This document shows positions 42,791 to 50,644 of a stretch of 64,000 bases of DNA, piece after piece. Positions within the stretch are counted from its first letter, which is position 1, and each line of letters begins with the position of its first letter. A program made the position numbers and the translations under genes. The stretch is from assembly GCA_003490025.1 (NCBI GenBank), contig DNJC01000115.1:1-64000 (forward strand), given 5' to 3'. The notes under the pieces were generated by a model, which saw nothing but the letters and a program-made list of their open reading frames with translations, searched no databases and was not told the origin of the DNA. This DNA comes from Geobacter sp. (lineage in GTDB: Bacteria; Desulfobacterota; Desulfuromonadia; Geobacterales; Geobacteraceae).

Positions 42791-44227
42791 CTAAGGCTTG
42801 GTCACCTCAATGGTGGCCCGCCTGTTTTTACGCCTCCCCTTTTCACCCTTGTTGGTGTCGACAGGGACACGGCATCCAAAGGCCGAGGTGACAACCTTGA
42901 CCTTCTTCGATTTCATCCCCTTGGTCAGCGACTTTTTCACGCTGTCCACCCTTTCCTGCGAAAGCTTCATGTTCATCTCAGGCTTTCCTACGCGGTCGGC
43001 GTGCCCCTCAATGTAGACCGAACTCCCCGGGTGTTTCATCACATAGGTCGCGATCTTGTCGATCTCGGGCTGGAACTGCTTTTTCACCACGGCGCTTCCC
43101 GAATCGAACATGACCACGGCTGCGGGCTGCTTCAGGACGCGCGGCGCGGTGCCCGCCGGAGGATCGAGCGGGCAGAGGATGGAGGCGACCATCTCCTCCT
43201 CGGGCACGTGCGGAGGCGGAGGAGTCAGGGAATCGGCGGCAATGCGGTCTACTACTGCCTGCTCCAGCGGCGCTGCCGGTTCAGCCTGTGTCTGCACAGG
43301 AGGCGCAACTACCGGAGGCGCGGCCGGCACCGGCTGCGGCTCGGGTTGAACCGGCTGTGGTTCAGGCTGGACCACGGCGCGTGCGGGCGGCGGTTCCGGA
43401 GCGGGGGCCTTGGGAAGTTCGGCCTTGGGCAGGCCGAGCGCCTGGGCGGCCATCCCGATCGGGGCCGCAACGACCGCCGCAGGAAGCGGCAGCTCGATCG
43501 GTCTCGCTTCCGGCTCCACCTGCTTGGCCTGCGGCTCAACCTGCTTCGCGGGTGCTGCAGGCTCGACCACTTTCTCCGTCGTGAAGTCGATGGTCGGGAC
43601 CGCGGATGTCGAAATCGGTGTCTTCTTCTCCACCGGCGGAGGGGGCGGAAGCGGAAGGCGCCTGATCTTCTTGTCGCGATCGAGCAGGAAGCTCAGGCCG
43701 AACATGAATTGGTTGTCGTTGCGCGTCCCGATCGCGAACAGGATGTTCTGGCGCACGTCCAGCCTCATGGCGATGAATTCCTGCACGAAGTACTTCAAGC
43801 CGAGGCCGTAGGCGAGCACCGGAGCGTTGTCCATGGAGGTCCCCCGGTCCATGAACATCCCCCCCGCGCCGAGGCTGAGGAAAGGAACGATGCGTTTTCT
43901 TGGGAAAAGGGGGTAAGTTGCGTCCACCCGGAAAAGGTAGGCGTTTACCGGCGTGTTGTCCTTCTTGGAAAAGGTCGAGACGTAGGAGAGGCCGCCTTCG
44001 ATGCCGATACTGTCAGTGATGTTGGTGCCGAGAATGTCGTAACCGATCCTCACGTCGAAAACCGGTTCGGTACGAAGGTTGTCTTTTTTGGAGAAAGTAA
44101 GACCACCCGCCGACACGTTGAAGGTGATGTCCCGGGAGATGCTCTCAGCTGCAGCACGAGACTGCGGATATGTCAGCGCCACGAAAAACAAAACGGTGGC
44201 AATAGACTTTTTCACTGACCGGGTCAC
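42791..44227 (-). CDS. OmpA-family outer-membrane protein with Pro-rich linker
   Basis: 478 residues. The signal peptide (about 1-27) leads into an eight-strand barrel-like domain (to about 190; alternating aromatic strands, SIGIEGGLSYVSTF, FLSLGAGGMFMDRG). A long Pro/Ala/Glu/Gln linker (about 190-350) follows. The C-terminal OmpA domain (about 365-478) has VVMFDSGSAVVKKQFQPEID, YIEGHADRVG and NRRATIEV, which binds peptidoglycan. It probably ties the outer membrane to the wall. An AGTAC-N8-GTACT motif lies about 70 bp upstream. Confidence 0.88.
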   Translation of the reverse strand: MTRSVKKSIATVLFFVALTYPQSRAAAESISRDITFNVSAGGLTFSKKDNLRTEPVFDVRIGYDILGTNITDSIGIEGGLSYVSTFSKKDNTPVNAYLFRVDATYPLFPRKRIVPFLSLGAGGMFMDRGTSMDNAPVLAYGLGLKYFVQEFIAMRLDVRQNILFAIGTRNDNQFMFGLSFLLDRDKKIRRLPLPPPPPVEKKTPISTSAVPTIDFTTEKVVEPAAPAKQVEPQAKQVEPEARPIELPLPAAVVAAPIGMAAQALGLPKAELPKAPAPEPPPARAVVQPEPQPVQPEPQPVPAAPPVVAPPVQTQAEPAAPLEQAVVDRIAADSLTPPPPHVPEEEMVASILCPLDPPAGTAPRVLKQPAAVVMFDSGSAVVKKQFQPEIDKIATYVMKHPGSSVYIEGHADRVGKPEMNMKLSQERVDSVKKSLTKGMKSKKVKVVTSAFGCRVPVDTNKGEKGRRKNRRATIEVTKP

Positions 44228-44295
44228 CTCGTGTGGGTGTTGCGTTTACAAATGTACTGTTACTAACCGAAAACGGTCATAGTTGTCAACAAAAT

Positions 44296-44313
44296 AGTAC
44301 TTAATGCGGTACT
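44296..44313. promoter_or_regulatory. AGTAC-N8-GTACT inverted repeat before OmpA-family gene
   Basis: AGTAC (44296-44300) and GTACT (44309-44313) flank 8 bp. A minus-strand TTGACA lies at 44284-44289, but no good -10 is visible. A similar inverted repeat with a 7-bp spacer lies in the promoter at 33481. Confidence 0.4.
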
Positions 44314-44363
44314 TTAATGTTTGTTCCATAGCTGTTGATATGGAAGCAATAACATAAGGATCG

Positions 44364-44723
44364 CTAAACGTACCTTTCGATCAACTCCTCGAGTATCTCG
44401 CCGATGGTTGTTCTTCTGTGAGCCGATGCGATTTTCAGTTTCAGGTGCAGGTCCTGCCGGATATTGGCGGTCAGCCGCACGTCGCCTACGGGGACCAGTC
44501 CTGAGGCCCCCTTAGTGTCAGGAGTGGCCTGCGATTTTCTGAATCTCGGCGCCGCCGTCCGGGTGTCCTTCGGGGCCGAGGCGGGAGGCTGCGGTCGCGC
44601 TGCGGGTTTTTTGGGGGACGCCTTGGCGGCAGCCGCGGGCGCGGGTTTCGGGGCCGTGACCGCCAGCGCCGGCAGTGGCTCGCTGGTTTCGAACAGCCCC
44701 ATCTGGTTTTCAGTATCAGACAT
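44364..44723 (-). CDS. Ribbon-helix-helix-like protein with disordered N-terminus
   Basis: 119 residues from ATG 44723 (GGAGG just upstream). The first 75 residues are Ala/Pro/Lys-rich and probably disordered. The C-terminus DVRLTANIRQDLHLKLKIASAHRRTTIGEILEELIERYV reads as a short strand plus two helices, the ribbon-helix-helix DNA-binding fold found in ParG-, Arc- and antitoxin-like proteins. It has no obvious toxin neighbour. A nucleoid or partition role is possible but not shown. Confidence 0.65.
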   Translation of the reverse strand: MSDTENQMGLFETSEPLPALAVTAPKPAPAAAAKASPKKPAARPQPPASAPKDTRTAAPRFRKSQATPDTKGASGLVPVGDVRLTANIRQDLHLKLKIASAHRRTTIGEILEELIERYV

Positions 44724-44832
44724 ATGACCTCCCATCAAATCAGCAGTGCAATATAGCAACTTCGAGATTCTCCGGGCAACCGTTTTCTCAATTGGCAAAG
44801 CGATATTTGAATGGTATGTTTTGTTGCGTCAC

Positions 44833-44909
44833 GCGCCCGTAGCTCAGCTGGATAGAGTACCTGGCTTCGAACCAGGGTGTCGGGAGTTCGAATCTCTCCG
44901 GGCGTACCA
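44833..44909 (+). tRNA. tRNA-Arg, anticodon TCG
   Basis: 77 nt with CCA encoded. The acceptor GCGCCCG pairs with CGGGCGT. The anticodon arm CCTGG-CTTCGAA-CCAGG gives anticodon TCG (codon CGA). The T arm GGGAG-TTCGAAT-CTCTC is intact. The toxin-antitoxin pair lies just downstream. Confidence 0.95.
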
Positions 44910-44911
44910 AT

Positions 44912-44948
44912 AAAAAGGACTTAGCCTTTACCGGTTAATTCCTTTTTT
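44912..44948 (+). terminator. Terminator after tRNA-Arg
   Basis: AAAAAGGA pairs with TCCTTTTT, and TTAGCC/GGTTAA pair inside, forming an extended hairpin ending in T-run. Confidence 0.8.
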
Positions 44949-45010
44949 ATTGAGGAGGGCACGCCAACGAGTTTGAGAGGTTCATAAAGGAAGGGGTCTG
45001 GTCGGCGGCG

Positions 45011-45370
45011 CTAGACCGCCAACTTCAGCGTCGTTTCGATCTCGTGCCAGGGAACGCACACCCTCTTGCGCTCGTCCCGCTCTATGAGCCCGACACTCTC
45101 CAGCGCGGATACGTCGTCATAGACGTTCTTGTAGCTCCGTTTCAGGAGCTTCGCCAGCGCGTTCACGCTCATGGGGCCGGTCCTGTGCAGCTCCTCCAGA
45201 AGCACGAGTCGCTTCGGGGTGATGTAGCGAAGAAGCGTTCTGAAGTCGTGGAAGTAAACCCGCTCTATCGGCTGCTCGGGAAAAATTCCCTGATCGAACT
45301 TGCGGAGGATGTCACTCGTTTCCTTGTTCGACTCTTCCCAGCTTTTTATCCCAATTTTCAGGTCTCTCAT
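45011..45370 (-). CDS. HTH antitoxin/regulator, HVO_A0114 (TumA-like)
   Basis: 119 residues. The C-terminal half is a winged helix: RYITPKRLVLLEELHRTGPMSVNALAKLLKRSYKNVYDDVSALESVGLIERDE. The N-terminus IGIKSWEES matches the HVO_A0114-type family as I remember it. Its ATG overlaps the stop of the upstream toxin-like gene (ATGA), so the pair is translationally coupled. It probably neutralises the partner and represses the operon. Confidence 0.75.
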   Translation of the reverse strand: MRDLKIGIKSWEESNKETSDILRKFDQGIFPEQPIERVYFHDFRTLLRYITPKRLVLLEELHRTGPMSVNALAKLLKRSYKNVYDDVSALESVGLIERDERKRVCVPWHEIETTLKLAV

Positions 45371-45666
45371 ACTGCTCCCCTCTTTTTGTCCATCACTGCA
45401 GCGATGTCCGCCAGGAAATCTGCAAAGGTTGCTTCCAGGCCTCGGAACAGGAAGGGGAGTTCGGCCCCCTCTATGTGCTTGTGATCGCCCTTGCCGCGCT
45501 CGTTGTCGTAACGGACCAGGCAGGTGCCGTCGTCGGTGCCGAAGAAAAAACGGTATTTGAACAGGTGCCGGCACCCCGGCACTGGCTTGCCAAGGCGCCA
45601 GACGACCATTTCCCTGATGAAGCCTTCCTGCGTCTGCTTTTCGCGGAAGATGGGTTCGGCCTTCAT
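45367..45666 (-). CDS. TumE/DUF6516-like toxin of a toxin-antitoxin pair
   Basis: 99 residues. VVWRLGKPVPGCRHLFKYRFFFG...CLVRYDNERGKGDHKHIEG is the core by which I recall the DUF6516/TumE family: a beta-rich domain with conserved YD and GDHxH motifs. The H-x-H near residue 67 could be catalytic. It is the first gene of a two-gene operon with the HTH protein. The toxic activity is inferred from the family pairing. Confidence 0.7.
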   Translation of the reverse strand: MKAEPIFREKQTQEGFIREMVVWRLGKPVPGCRHLFKYRFFFGTDDGTCLVRYDNERGKGDHKHIEGAELPFLFRGLEATFADFLADIAAVMDKKRGAV

Positions 45667-46172
45667 GGGCTTCCTTATGGTGTAAAATACTATAACTCCG
45701 ATGGGGTGGCAAGCGGATTTATTTTGCGGCGCCTCAGCGGGACCACTTTGCTATCCGAACCGCGCCGACAATGCTCTGCAGCTCCCTCGCCCAGCTCTCC
45801 AGCGCCGCCTGCTTCTTCCGGTTGGTTGCAGTCAGCACGGTGAATCCCGGATATTACAAGGCCTGAGAAGGCCTGAGGGTCTTGTTTCTTGATATTTCTC
45901 TTACCCTTCTCCCCTCATTACCGCTCACAATTCAAGATTCAAGACTTGACCTTCGGTTGATCTATTCACGCTCCGGCGCGAAGGAGAGCCCAAAGGAGCG
46001 TTCGAAGCAGCGCGCAGCAGACAGGGGAGTAGCTCTGGAGCTGGATGCCAACACCTTCGAGCGCTTCTGACTCTCGGCGGAAGCAACAACGAAGCCGCCT
46101 CCGCCCCTCGCAGGGCGGAGGCGGCTTCGTTGTGGTCCGACCTCCCTCCGTCCGAGTTTCGCCCCGGAGGGA
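45667..46172. other. 506-bp spacer with long hairpin
   Basis: It should contain the toxin-antitoxin promoter at its left end (TATAAC near 45693 on the plus strand is the only A/T-rich spot). No gene is convincing in the middle. A 20-bp perfect inverted repeat lies at 46087-46132. Confidence 0.5.
46087..46132. terminator. Long perfect hairpin, possible terminator
   Basis: The 20-bp arms (46087-46106 and 46113-46132) pair perfectly across a 6-nt loop. The stem is CAACGAAGCCGCCTCCGCCC and its complement. It lies 40 bp beyond the 3' end of the minus-strand hydrolase gene but lacks a long T-run. Confidence 0.6.
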
Positions 46173-47873
46173 TCAGAGGTGCAGCCAGAAGCCGCTGTCG
46201 GCAAACTGATCGCCTTTCCACCAGTCGGGCCTTCCGGTGCCGTAGCGGAAATTGCGCGACCCTGCCTGGCTCTGCAGGGGAGCCACCACGTCGCCGCTGC
46301 CGTTTCGCCTCGCCCGTTCTTCGTTGGTTTCAGGAACGACCACTACCACGTGCCCCGGGCGTGCGTCCTCCCTGCGCCGGGCGACGATCACACCCAGCGC
46401 ACCCTGGTTCACCTCCAACTGGAGCTTCGTCAGCGATCCGGTCTGACGCCACCCGAAACGGATGCCGAAGTCGCGCAGCCACCGGAAAAGGTCGTTGGCG
46501 CGCTGCTCCTCGACGGTATTGTTCAACAGCGGTCGCACCTGCTCGCCGACTGCAAGTCTCTCGATTGCCCCCGGCGTCCACCAGACGCGCGGCAGGTAAG
46601 CCCCGGCGAGATGACAGAAATCATGAGCGTAGATGTTGCAGAAGGTGGTCTGCTGTCTTGGCTGATAACGAAGATGGGCAGGCGCATCTACCGCAAGCCA
46701 ACGGATTATGCCCGCGATATCGCTGCGGAGGTCGCCCGCCGTGGCGCCCTTGCGGTCCGGCTGGCCCGGCTCGTTCAGGGAATGCGCATCGGCGGCTTCG
46801 GTCCTACGCGTCACCTTGCCGGGCGGGGAGGGGAGGTTAACTGCGACGATCCCTGTCGTTGGCGGGACCGGTGCCGGGTTCGGGACGGGCACCTCGCCGG
46901 GCCCTGAAGCGGGAACGAGGTACCTGGCAGCGGCAAAGCCGCGGTAGCGGGCCCCGTTCAGGCTGGTCTCCACCTCCAGGAACCCGTTCACCTCCTTGTT
47001 GCTTACGGCCCGTACCACTTGCCCGTCGGGAAGCCTTGCCAGGACGTTCGCGCCCGGCTTGCGCGGGTCGATCTCCGGCTCGCTGCGCAGCCTGAGCGGG
47101 TCGCTGCGCACGTCCACCTCGTAAAGCGTTCCCGAGGCGAGCACGGGAGACGGAGGAGCGACCGGCGCGCGTCCCGGGGGCGGCTCCGTGACTGGGCCGC
47201 TTGGGGGGACTTCCCTGCAGAGCCTGAAATATTCGAAGAACGCCTCGCCGTAATATTTCGTTCCGTCCCAATATCCCTGCTTCAGTCCCTTGCTCGGGAT
47301 GAAACCGCCCGCGTTGTAGGCTATGGCGACGCACGCCTTTTCATACTCCGTCAGTGTTTCCTTATCCTGCCACCCCACCCGAGCCAGCGCGCCGCGCAGG
47401 GAAACGATGCATTTTTCGAGGCAGGAGCCGAAGTCGGCGTAGCGCTTCTGCATGAAGTAATCCGGCTCGCCGAGAAAGAACTGCAGGTCGTACTGGAAGA
47501 TGCCGAACCCGTGACAGAACTTGTCCTTGTTGGCGGCTGCCGACCTGTACCCCTCGATGTACTGCGCCATCTCGACCAGTGCCTTGTGCGCGATCTCGAA
47601 CATCTCGGCGCCGTTGCGCTTGGAGATGAGCTCTTCCTTCGTTCTCGGGAAGGCTTTTCGTCCCCGGTCGGTGTCCAGGGTGTCCCCGACACACAGCTCC
47701 AGGATGCGTCCCACATCCAGTTGCTGTCTACGAAGCACGCTCCAGATATTCCCAGTTTCCTGGCAGGCGATCGCCGTCACCATGTCGAGGCAAAAGGGGG
47801 TGCCGCTGACAGCTGATTCTATCTGTCCGGCGAACTGCTGCTTGAACCATTGGATGTCGTCACGTTTGGGCAT
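46173..47873 (-). CDS. Multi-domain peptidoglycan hydrolase without signal peptide
   Basis: 566 residues. The N-terminal part (about 1-215) looks lysozyme-like: DMVTAIACQETGNIWSVL with a candidate catalytic Glu, then GIFQYDLQFF and AIAYNAGGF. An SH3-like segment follows (about 245-320; LRLRSEPEI...GQVVRAVSNKEVNGFLEVE). The C-terminal part has CNIYAHDFCHLAG (near 405) and PGHVVVVVPET (near 510), a Cys-His pair like NlpC/CHAP amidases. No signal peptide is present. It could be a phage-type lysin or an effector delivered by a secretion system. No phage genes are near. RBS GGAGG. Confidence 0.68.
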   Translation of the reverse strand: MPKRDDIQWFKQQFAGQIESAVSGTPFCLDMVTAIACQETGNIWSVLRRQQLDVGRILELCVGDTLDTDRGRKAFPRTKEELISKRNGAEMFEIAHKALVEMAQYIEGYRSAAANKDKFCHGFGIFQYDLQFFLGEPDYFMQKRYADFGSCLEKCIVSLRGALARVGWQDKETLTEYEKACVAIAYNAGGFIPSKGLKQGYWDGTKYYGEAFFEYFRLCREVPPSGPVTEPPPGRAPVAPPSPVLASGTLYEVDVRSDPLRLRSEPEIDPRKPGANVLARLPDGQVVRAVSNKEVNGFLEVETSLNGARYRGFAAARYLVPASGPGEVPVPNPAPVPPTTGIVAVNLPSPPGKVTRRTEAADAHSLNEPGQPDRKGATAGDLRSDIAGIIRWLAVDAPAHLRYQPRQQTTFCNIYAHDFCHLAGAYLPRVWWTPGAIERLAVGEQVRPLLNNTVEEQRANDLFRWLRDFGIRFGWRQTGSLTKLQLEVNQGALGVIVARRREDARPGHVVVVVPETNEERARRNGSGDVVAPLQSQAGSRNFRYGTGRPDWWKGDQFADSGFWLHL

Positions 47874-48161
47874 AGCTCCTCCATGTGATAGCCTGTTGTT
47901 GTCCCCCGTCGCAGTCTCCGAAGCCTAATCCTCTTGCTGTTGTGCTTCGGGCGCTTGTCAGATATGATTTAGTCTTTCTAAGATATACGCCGTTTTCGAC
48001 TTGATGTGGCGACTGCTGCCCTGCAGCATGAAAATCGTGTCGCAACGCTGATCGAACTGGACAATCCGTCACTTCTTGCAGCATTATTGGTATTAGAGGT
48101 TAAATTGGCGCCAGCTGTATGGTATAAGAAGCTGTACGCATAGATCAAGGAGGAGCGAGAG

Positions 48162-48338
48162 ATGAATCCTGAGATAGCGAAGCTCACACCGGGGCAAAAG
48201 TTGATGAAGCAGGCGATACATGAGATCGATGACTATTTCGGTGAGGGAGTGGCGTTCAAGAACATCGAGTTCCTCGGCGGGTATATGCAGACCCTGGCTC
48301 TCCTTGAACTGAAGGAAACACTCAGGAACAAGCTTTGA
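48162..48338 (+). CDS. Small hypothetical protein (58 aa)
   Basis: ATG 48162 is preceded by AAGGAGGAG, a very good ribosome site. The product MNPEIAKLTPGQKLMKQAIH...LRNKL is mainly helical with an acidic centre. It has no membrane span. No family is recognised. Confidence 0.55.
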   Translation: MNPEIAKLTPGQKLMKQAIHEIDDYFGEGVAFKNIEFLGGYMQTLALLELKETLRNKL

Positions 48339-48440
48339 AGGAAGCTTCGCCAGGCACTCTCGCTTGCCGGCTACCCGCTGACGGATTGCCTTCAGCCGGG
48401 CCAAATGGCCCGCGTCGGCGCTTAGGTCCTTTCCCGTTCG

Positions 48441-48911
48441 TTACCGGGCCGGCACCGCGGTCTCAAAGCTCTGCATCCAGTCCGTAGGGCGCCCCAACCC
48501 GCTACCAAACCGATCATCCCCTCCTTCGCTCGCGCGGTACTTGTAGGTGAAGCGAAGTCTCGTTCCCGGCTCGGCCACCATCGGGAGCTTCACCGTGAAT
48601 CCGGTGCTCTGGTCGAGGTTCAACTGGCTCGGTACTATGTAGCCTACCGAGCGGCTTCTCACCTTGCCGGCGGCGTCCAGGACGGAAACCCAAATCTCCA
48701 CGTCGTACATCACATGGTAGCGGATGTTCCTTATCACTCCGTCGACCACGGTGTTGCCCCCCACCGTTTTTGTCTCCCAAGCCATTACCGCGTCGAACTG
48801 CGAGTACCTTTGCGGCAGCGTTTCCAGTCTCTGCAGCGTACGGTCGGGGTAGGTGGCGCAGGCGCCGAGAAGGGCGGTTATGAGCAGCAACATCGACATG
48901 CGTCGAACCAT
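48441..48911 (-). CDS. Small lipoprotein with Ig-like/FxLYD-like domain
   Basis: 156 residues from ATG 48911 (RBS GGAGGTG). The lipobox LLGAC near residue 17 marks a lipoprotein. The mature part (GGNTVVDGVIRNIRYHVMYDVEIWVSVLDAAGKVRSRSVGYIVP) reads as a single beta-sandwich resembling the FxLYD-type domain. It is probably periplasmic-facing. Function is unknown. Confidence 0.72.
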   Translation of the reverse strand: MVRRMSMLLLITALLGACATYPDRTLQRLETLPQRYSQFDAVMAWETKTVGGNTVVDGVIRNIRYHVMYDVEIWVSVLDAAGKVRSRSVGYIVPSQLNLDQSTGFTVKLPMVAEPGTRLRFTYKYRASEGGDDRFGSGLGRPTDWMQSFETAVPAR

Positions 48912-49011
48912 GTATGTCACCTCCTTTTCGGGGATGATCAATTGTACGCGAGGCGGTCCGAAACCACAATGAAGGCGCCCGGCGGCTCCCGCTTCGTCCA
49001 TACGAAAAAAA

Positions 49012-49037
49012 ACTCCCCTGCCTGGCGGGAGGGGAGT
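49012..49037 (-). terminator. Terminator of the Spy-like gene
   Basis: ACTCCCCT and AGGGGAGT pair, and the minus strand continues into a run of T (plus-strand A at 49004-49012). A GCTGTT triplet-like repeat follows at 49037-49058. Confidence 0.8.
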
Positions 49038-49114
49038 GCTGTTGCTGTTGCTGTTGCGAAACGGCGGGGCGTGAAGCCGTGCGCGCCTTTCGCGAAAGGA
49101 TCAGGGTGTTGGTA

Positions 49115-49624
49115 TTACGGCTCCTGCTCCTGCCGGCAACCGGGGAACCCGCGGAAATGCTCTCCGCGTTTGGTCTGGATCTCCTTCAGCTTGGTTGCCT
49201 GCTCGGCGGTCAGCAGCGCCAGGAATTGCCCGGCCTCCTGGGCCCTTTGCACCGCAAGGTCCGACTCGACAGCGGCAACCTTGGCGGCCTGGGCCCTGAT
49301 GGCCGCCTCGTCGGCGCTACCTGAATGCACCAGCGTCTGCAACTGGCGTCTGTGCGTCATCAGTGCGTCCAAGAGCGGCTTGTGCGCCGCCCGCCCCTTT
49401 TCCAAAAGCGCCTTTGCCTGGTTCTTTTGCTGATCTGCAAGTCCCAACTCCCGCGCCATCTTCTTCAGGAAGCGCGCCCCGCCAGGCCCCTGCTGTTTCT
49501 GCTCCGAGCATCCCCCCTCGCCTCCCCCTTTGTGCGATTCATGGGCAAAAGCCGCCTGACTGCCGAAGGCCAGGGCTGCGGTGATGCAGGTGAACAGTGC
49601 CACACGTCTTAGCTGTTTTCTCAT
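49115..49624 (-). CDS. Spy/CpxP-family periplasmic protein
   Basis: 169 residues. A signal peptide (about 1-27) precedes a His/Gly-rich stretch and a helical body. LGLADQQKNQAKALL and LLTAEQATKLKEIQ are the two LTxxQ-like motifs of the Spy/CpxP family. These proteins are ATP-independent chaperones or metal sensors in the periplasm. The HESHKGGGEGGC start of the mature protein could bind metal. No CpxRA-like regulator is adjacent. Confidence 0.78.
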   Translation of the reverse strand: MRKQLRRVALFTCITAALAFGSQAAFAHESHKGGGEGGCSEQKQQGPGGARFLKKMARELGLADQQKNQAKALLEKGRAAHKPLLDALMTHRRQLQTLVHSGSADEAAIRAQAAKVAAVESDLAVQRAQEAGQFLALLTAEQATKLKEIQTKRGEHFRGFPGCRQEQEP

Positions 49625-49880
49625 AACATGCTCCTTTTTCGGTAATGTCCGGTGTGATCCGGTCGCCTCTTACTCCTGGAGCAACATTACCCCCGGATTG
49701 TGGAGGGAATGTGGAAGAAGTGAGGAAATGCACAGTACCAGCAGTTGCGGCAAAGGCAGGGTGAAAAACAGGGATTCGCCAATGCTGGAGGAGATGAACG
49801 GATTAAGTCAGCGGAGGTCGCAGCCATTCTCTGTAGCGGCAGCTGTGACTGTTATCGTCTCTTTTTTACCTCACCGCATC

Positions 49881-49908
49881 TTGATATCAGTTGCTTCAAT
49901 GCTAGAAT
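49881..49908 (+). promoter_or_regulatory. Sigma-70-like promoter before small conserved gene
   Basis: TTGATA (49881-49886) and TAGAAT (49903-49908) are 16 bp apart, about 40 bp upstream of ATG 49950. This supports the short start rather than a long upstream extension. Nothing else is visible between 49625 and 49880. Confidence 0.55.
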
Positions 49909-49949
49909 GTCCTAACGGTGCTGACAATGAAATTTTTAAAGGGGGTGCT

Positions 49950-50153
49950 ATGAAAATTCCGGTTGTGTTTGCTGACGAACGACGAGGCTTGGTAAAAGCA
50001 GAGGATCTGCAGAAACTGATAGAGCAGGCCGCGATCGTCTCTTTCCTTCGCAGCGACGGCGAATGCGTTACCATCGGGGTCCATACCGTGCGTGGCATGG
50101 GCGGCAGGAAGTATCGCGGGCCCGAACGCAGGGGGAATGTCCTTTTTTGCTGA
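49950..50153 (+). CDS. Small conserved protein with GPERR motif (67 aa)
   Basis: ATG 49950 follows GGGGGTG. The product MKIPVVFADERRGLVKAEDLQKLI...GGRKYRGPERRG resembles, from memory, a small protein family found in Geobacter (GSU3473 type). The core looks like a short beta/alpha domain. A terminator follows at once, so it is a single-gene unit. Function is unknown. Confidence 0.65.
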   Translation: MKIPVVFADERRGLVKAEDLQKLIEQAAIVSFLRSDGECVTIGVHTVRGMGGRKYRGPERRGNVLFC

Positions 50154-50176
50154 TCCGGCAGCACGGGCCAAGTGTG

Positions 50177-50208
50177 AAGGCCGGCCTCTCCCTGGACCGG
50201 CCTTTTGT
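50177..50208 (+). terminator. Rho-independent terminator
   Basis: AAGGCCGG pairs with CCGGCCTT, followed by TTG. It ends the 67-residue gene. The stretch 50210-50580 holds no convincing gene. Confidence 0.8.
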
Positions 50209-50581
50209 CTTGCGGCACTTGAGACCCGGACGTCACCTGTCCATCCCACAGGGATCCTCCAGCGACGATAGCGCCCCGTCACATCGCCCGCCTCACCGGC
50301 TTCTTCGCCCCGTGTTATAAGAATCGTCCTCTTTTATCAGTTTTGCAAAACAGCCTTTTCCCTTTTGCATTTGTGCGAATCATCTGTTACGGTGCATTAG
50401 CACGGATCAAGGTGCTGATATTACGCTGCATCGCGACGAGGATGGCGGGGTTGGCCGCCTCATCTTCTTTTGCTCTTATGCGAAAAAGCCTATCCCCCGC
50501 GGCAAGACGCTTTCATGGTGCCCCCTTTGTAAGTATTCAAAAACATTCTAATTTCCAAAGATATACAAAACTTTAAAACAT

Positions 50582-50597
50582 TGGTATGCAAGTTGCT
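50582..50597 (+). promoter_or_regulatory. Possible sigma-54 promoter before OFA transporter gene
   Basis: TGGTAT-GCAAG-TTGCT places GG and GC ten bases apart, as in -24/-12 elements. The -24 half deviates from consensus. The start codon is about 48 bp downstream. No matching enhancer motif was found. Confidence 0.45.
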
Positions 50598-50644
50598 AAA
50601 TGTTAGGGCAAGAGTCATCAATCCAACGTTGGAGGTATAAAGGC

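Noticed and set aside
44833..48338. Integrated island at tRNA-Arg
   Set aside because: No integrase, no duplicated tRNA 3' end and no base-composition change are evident by eye.
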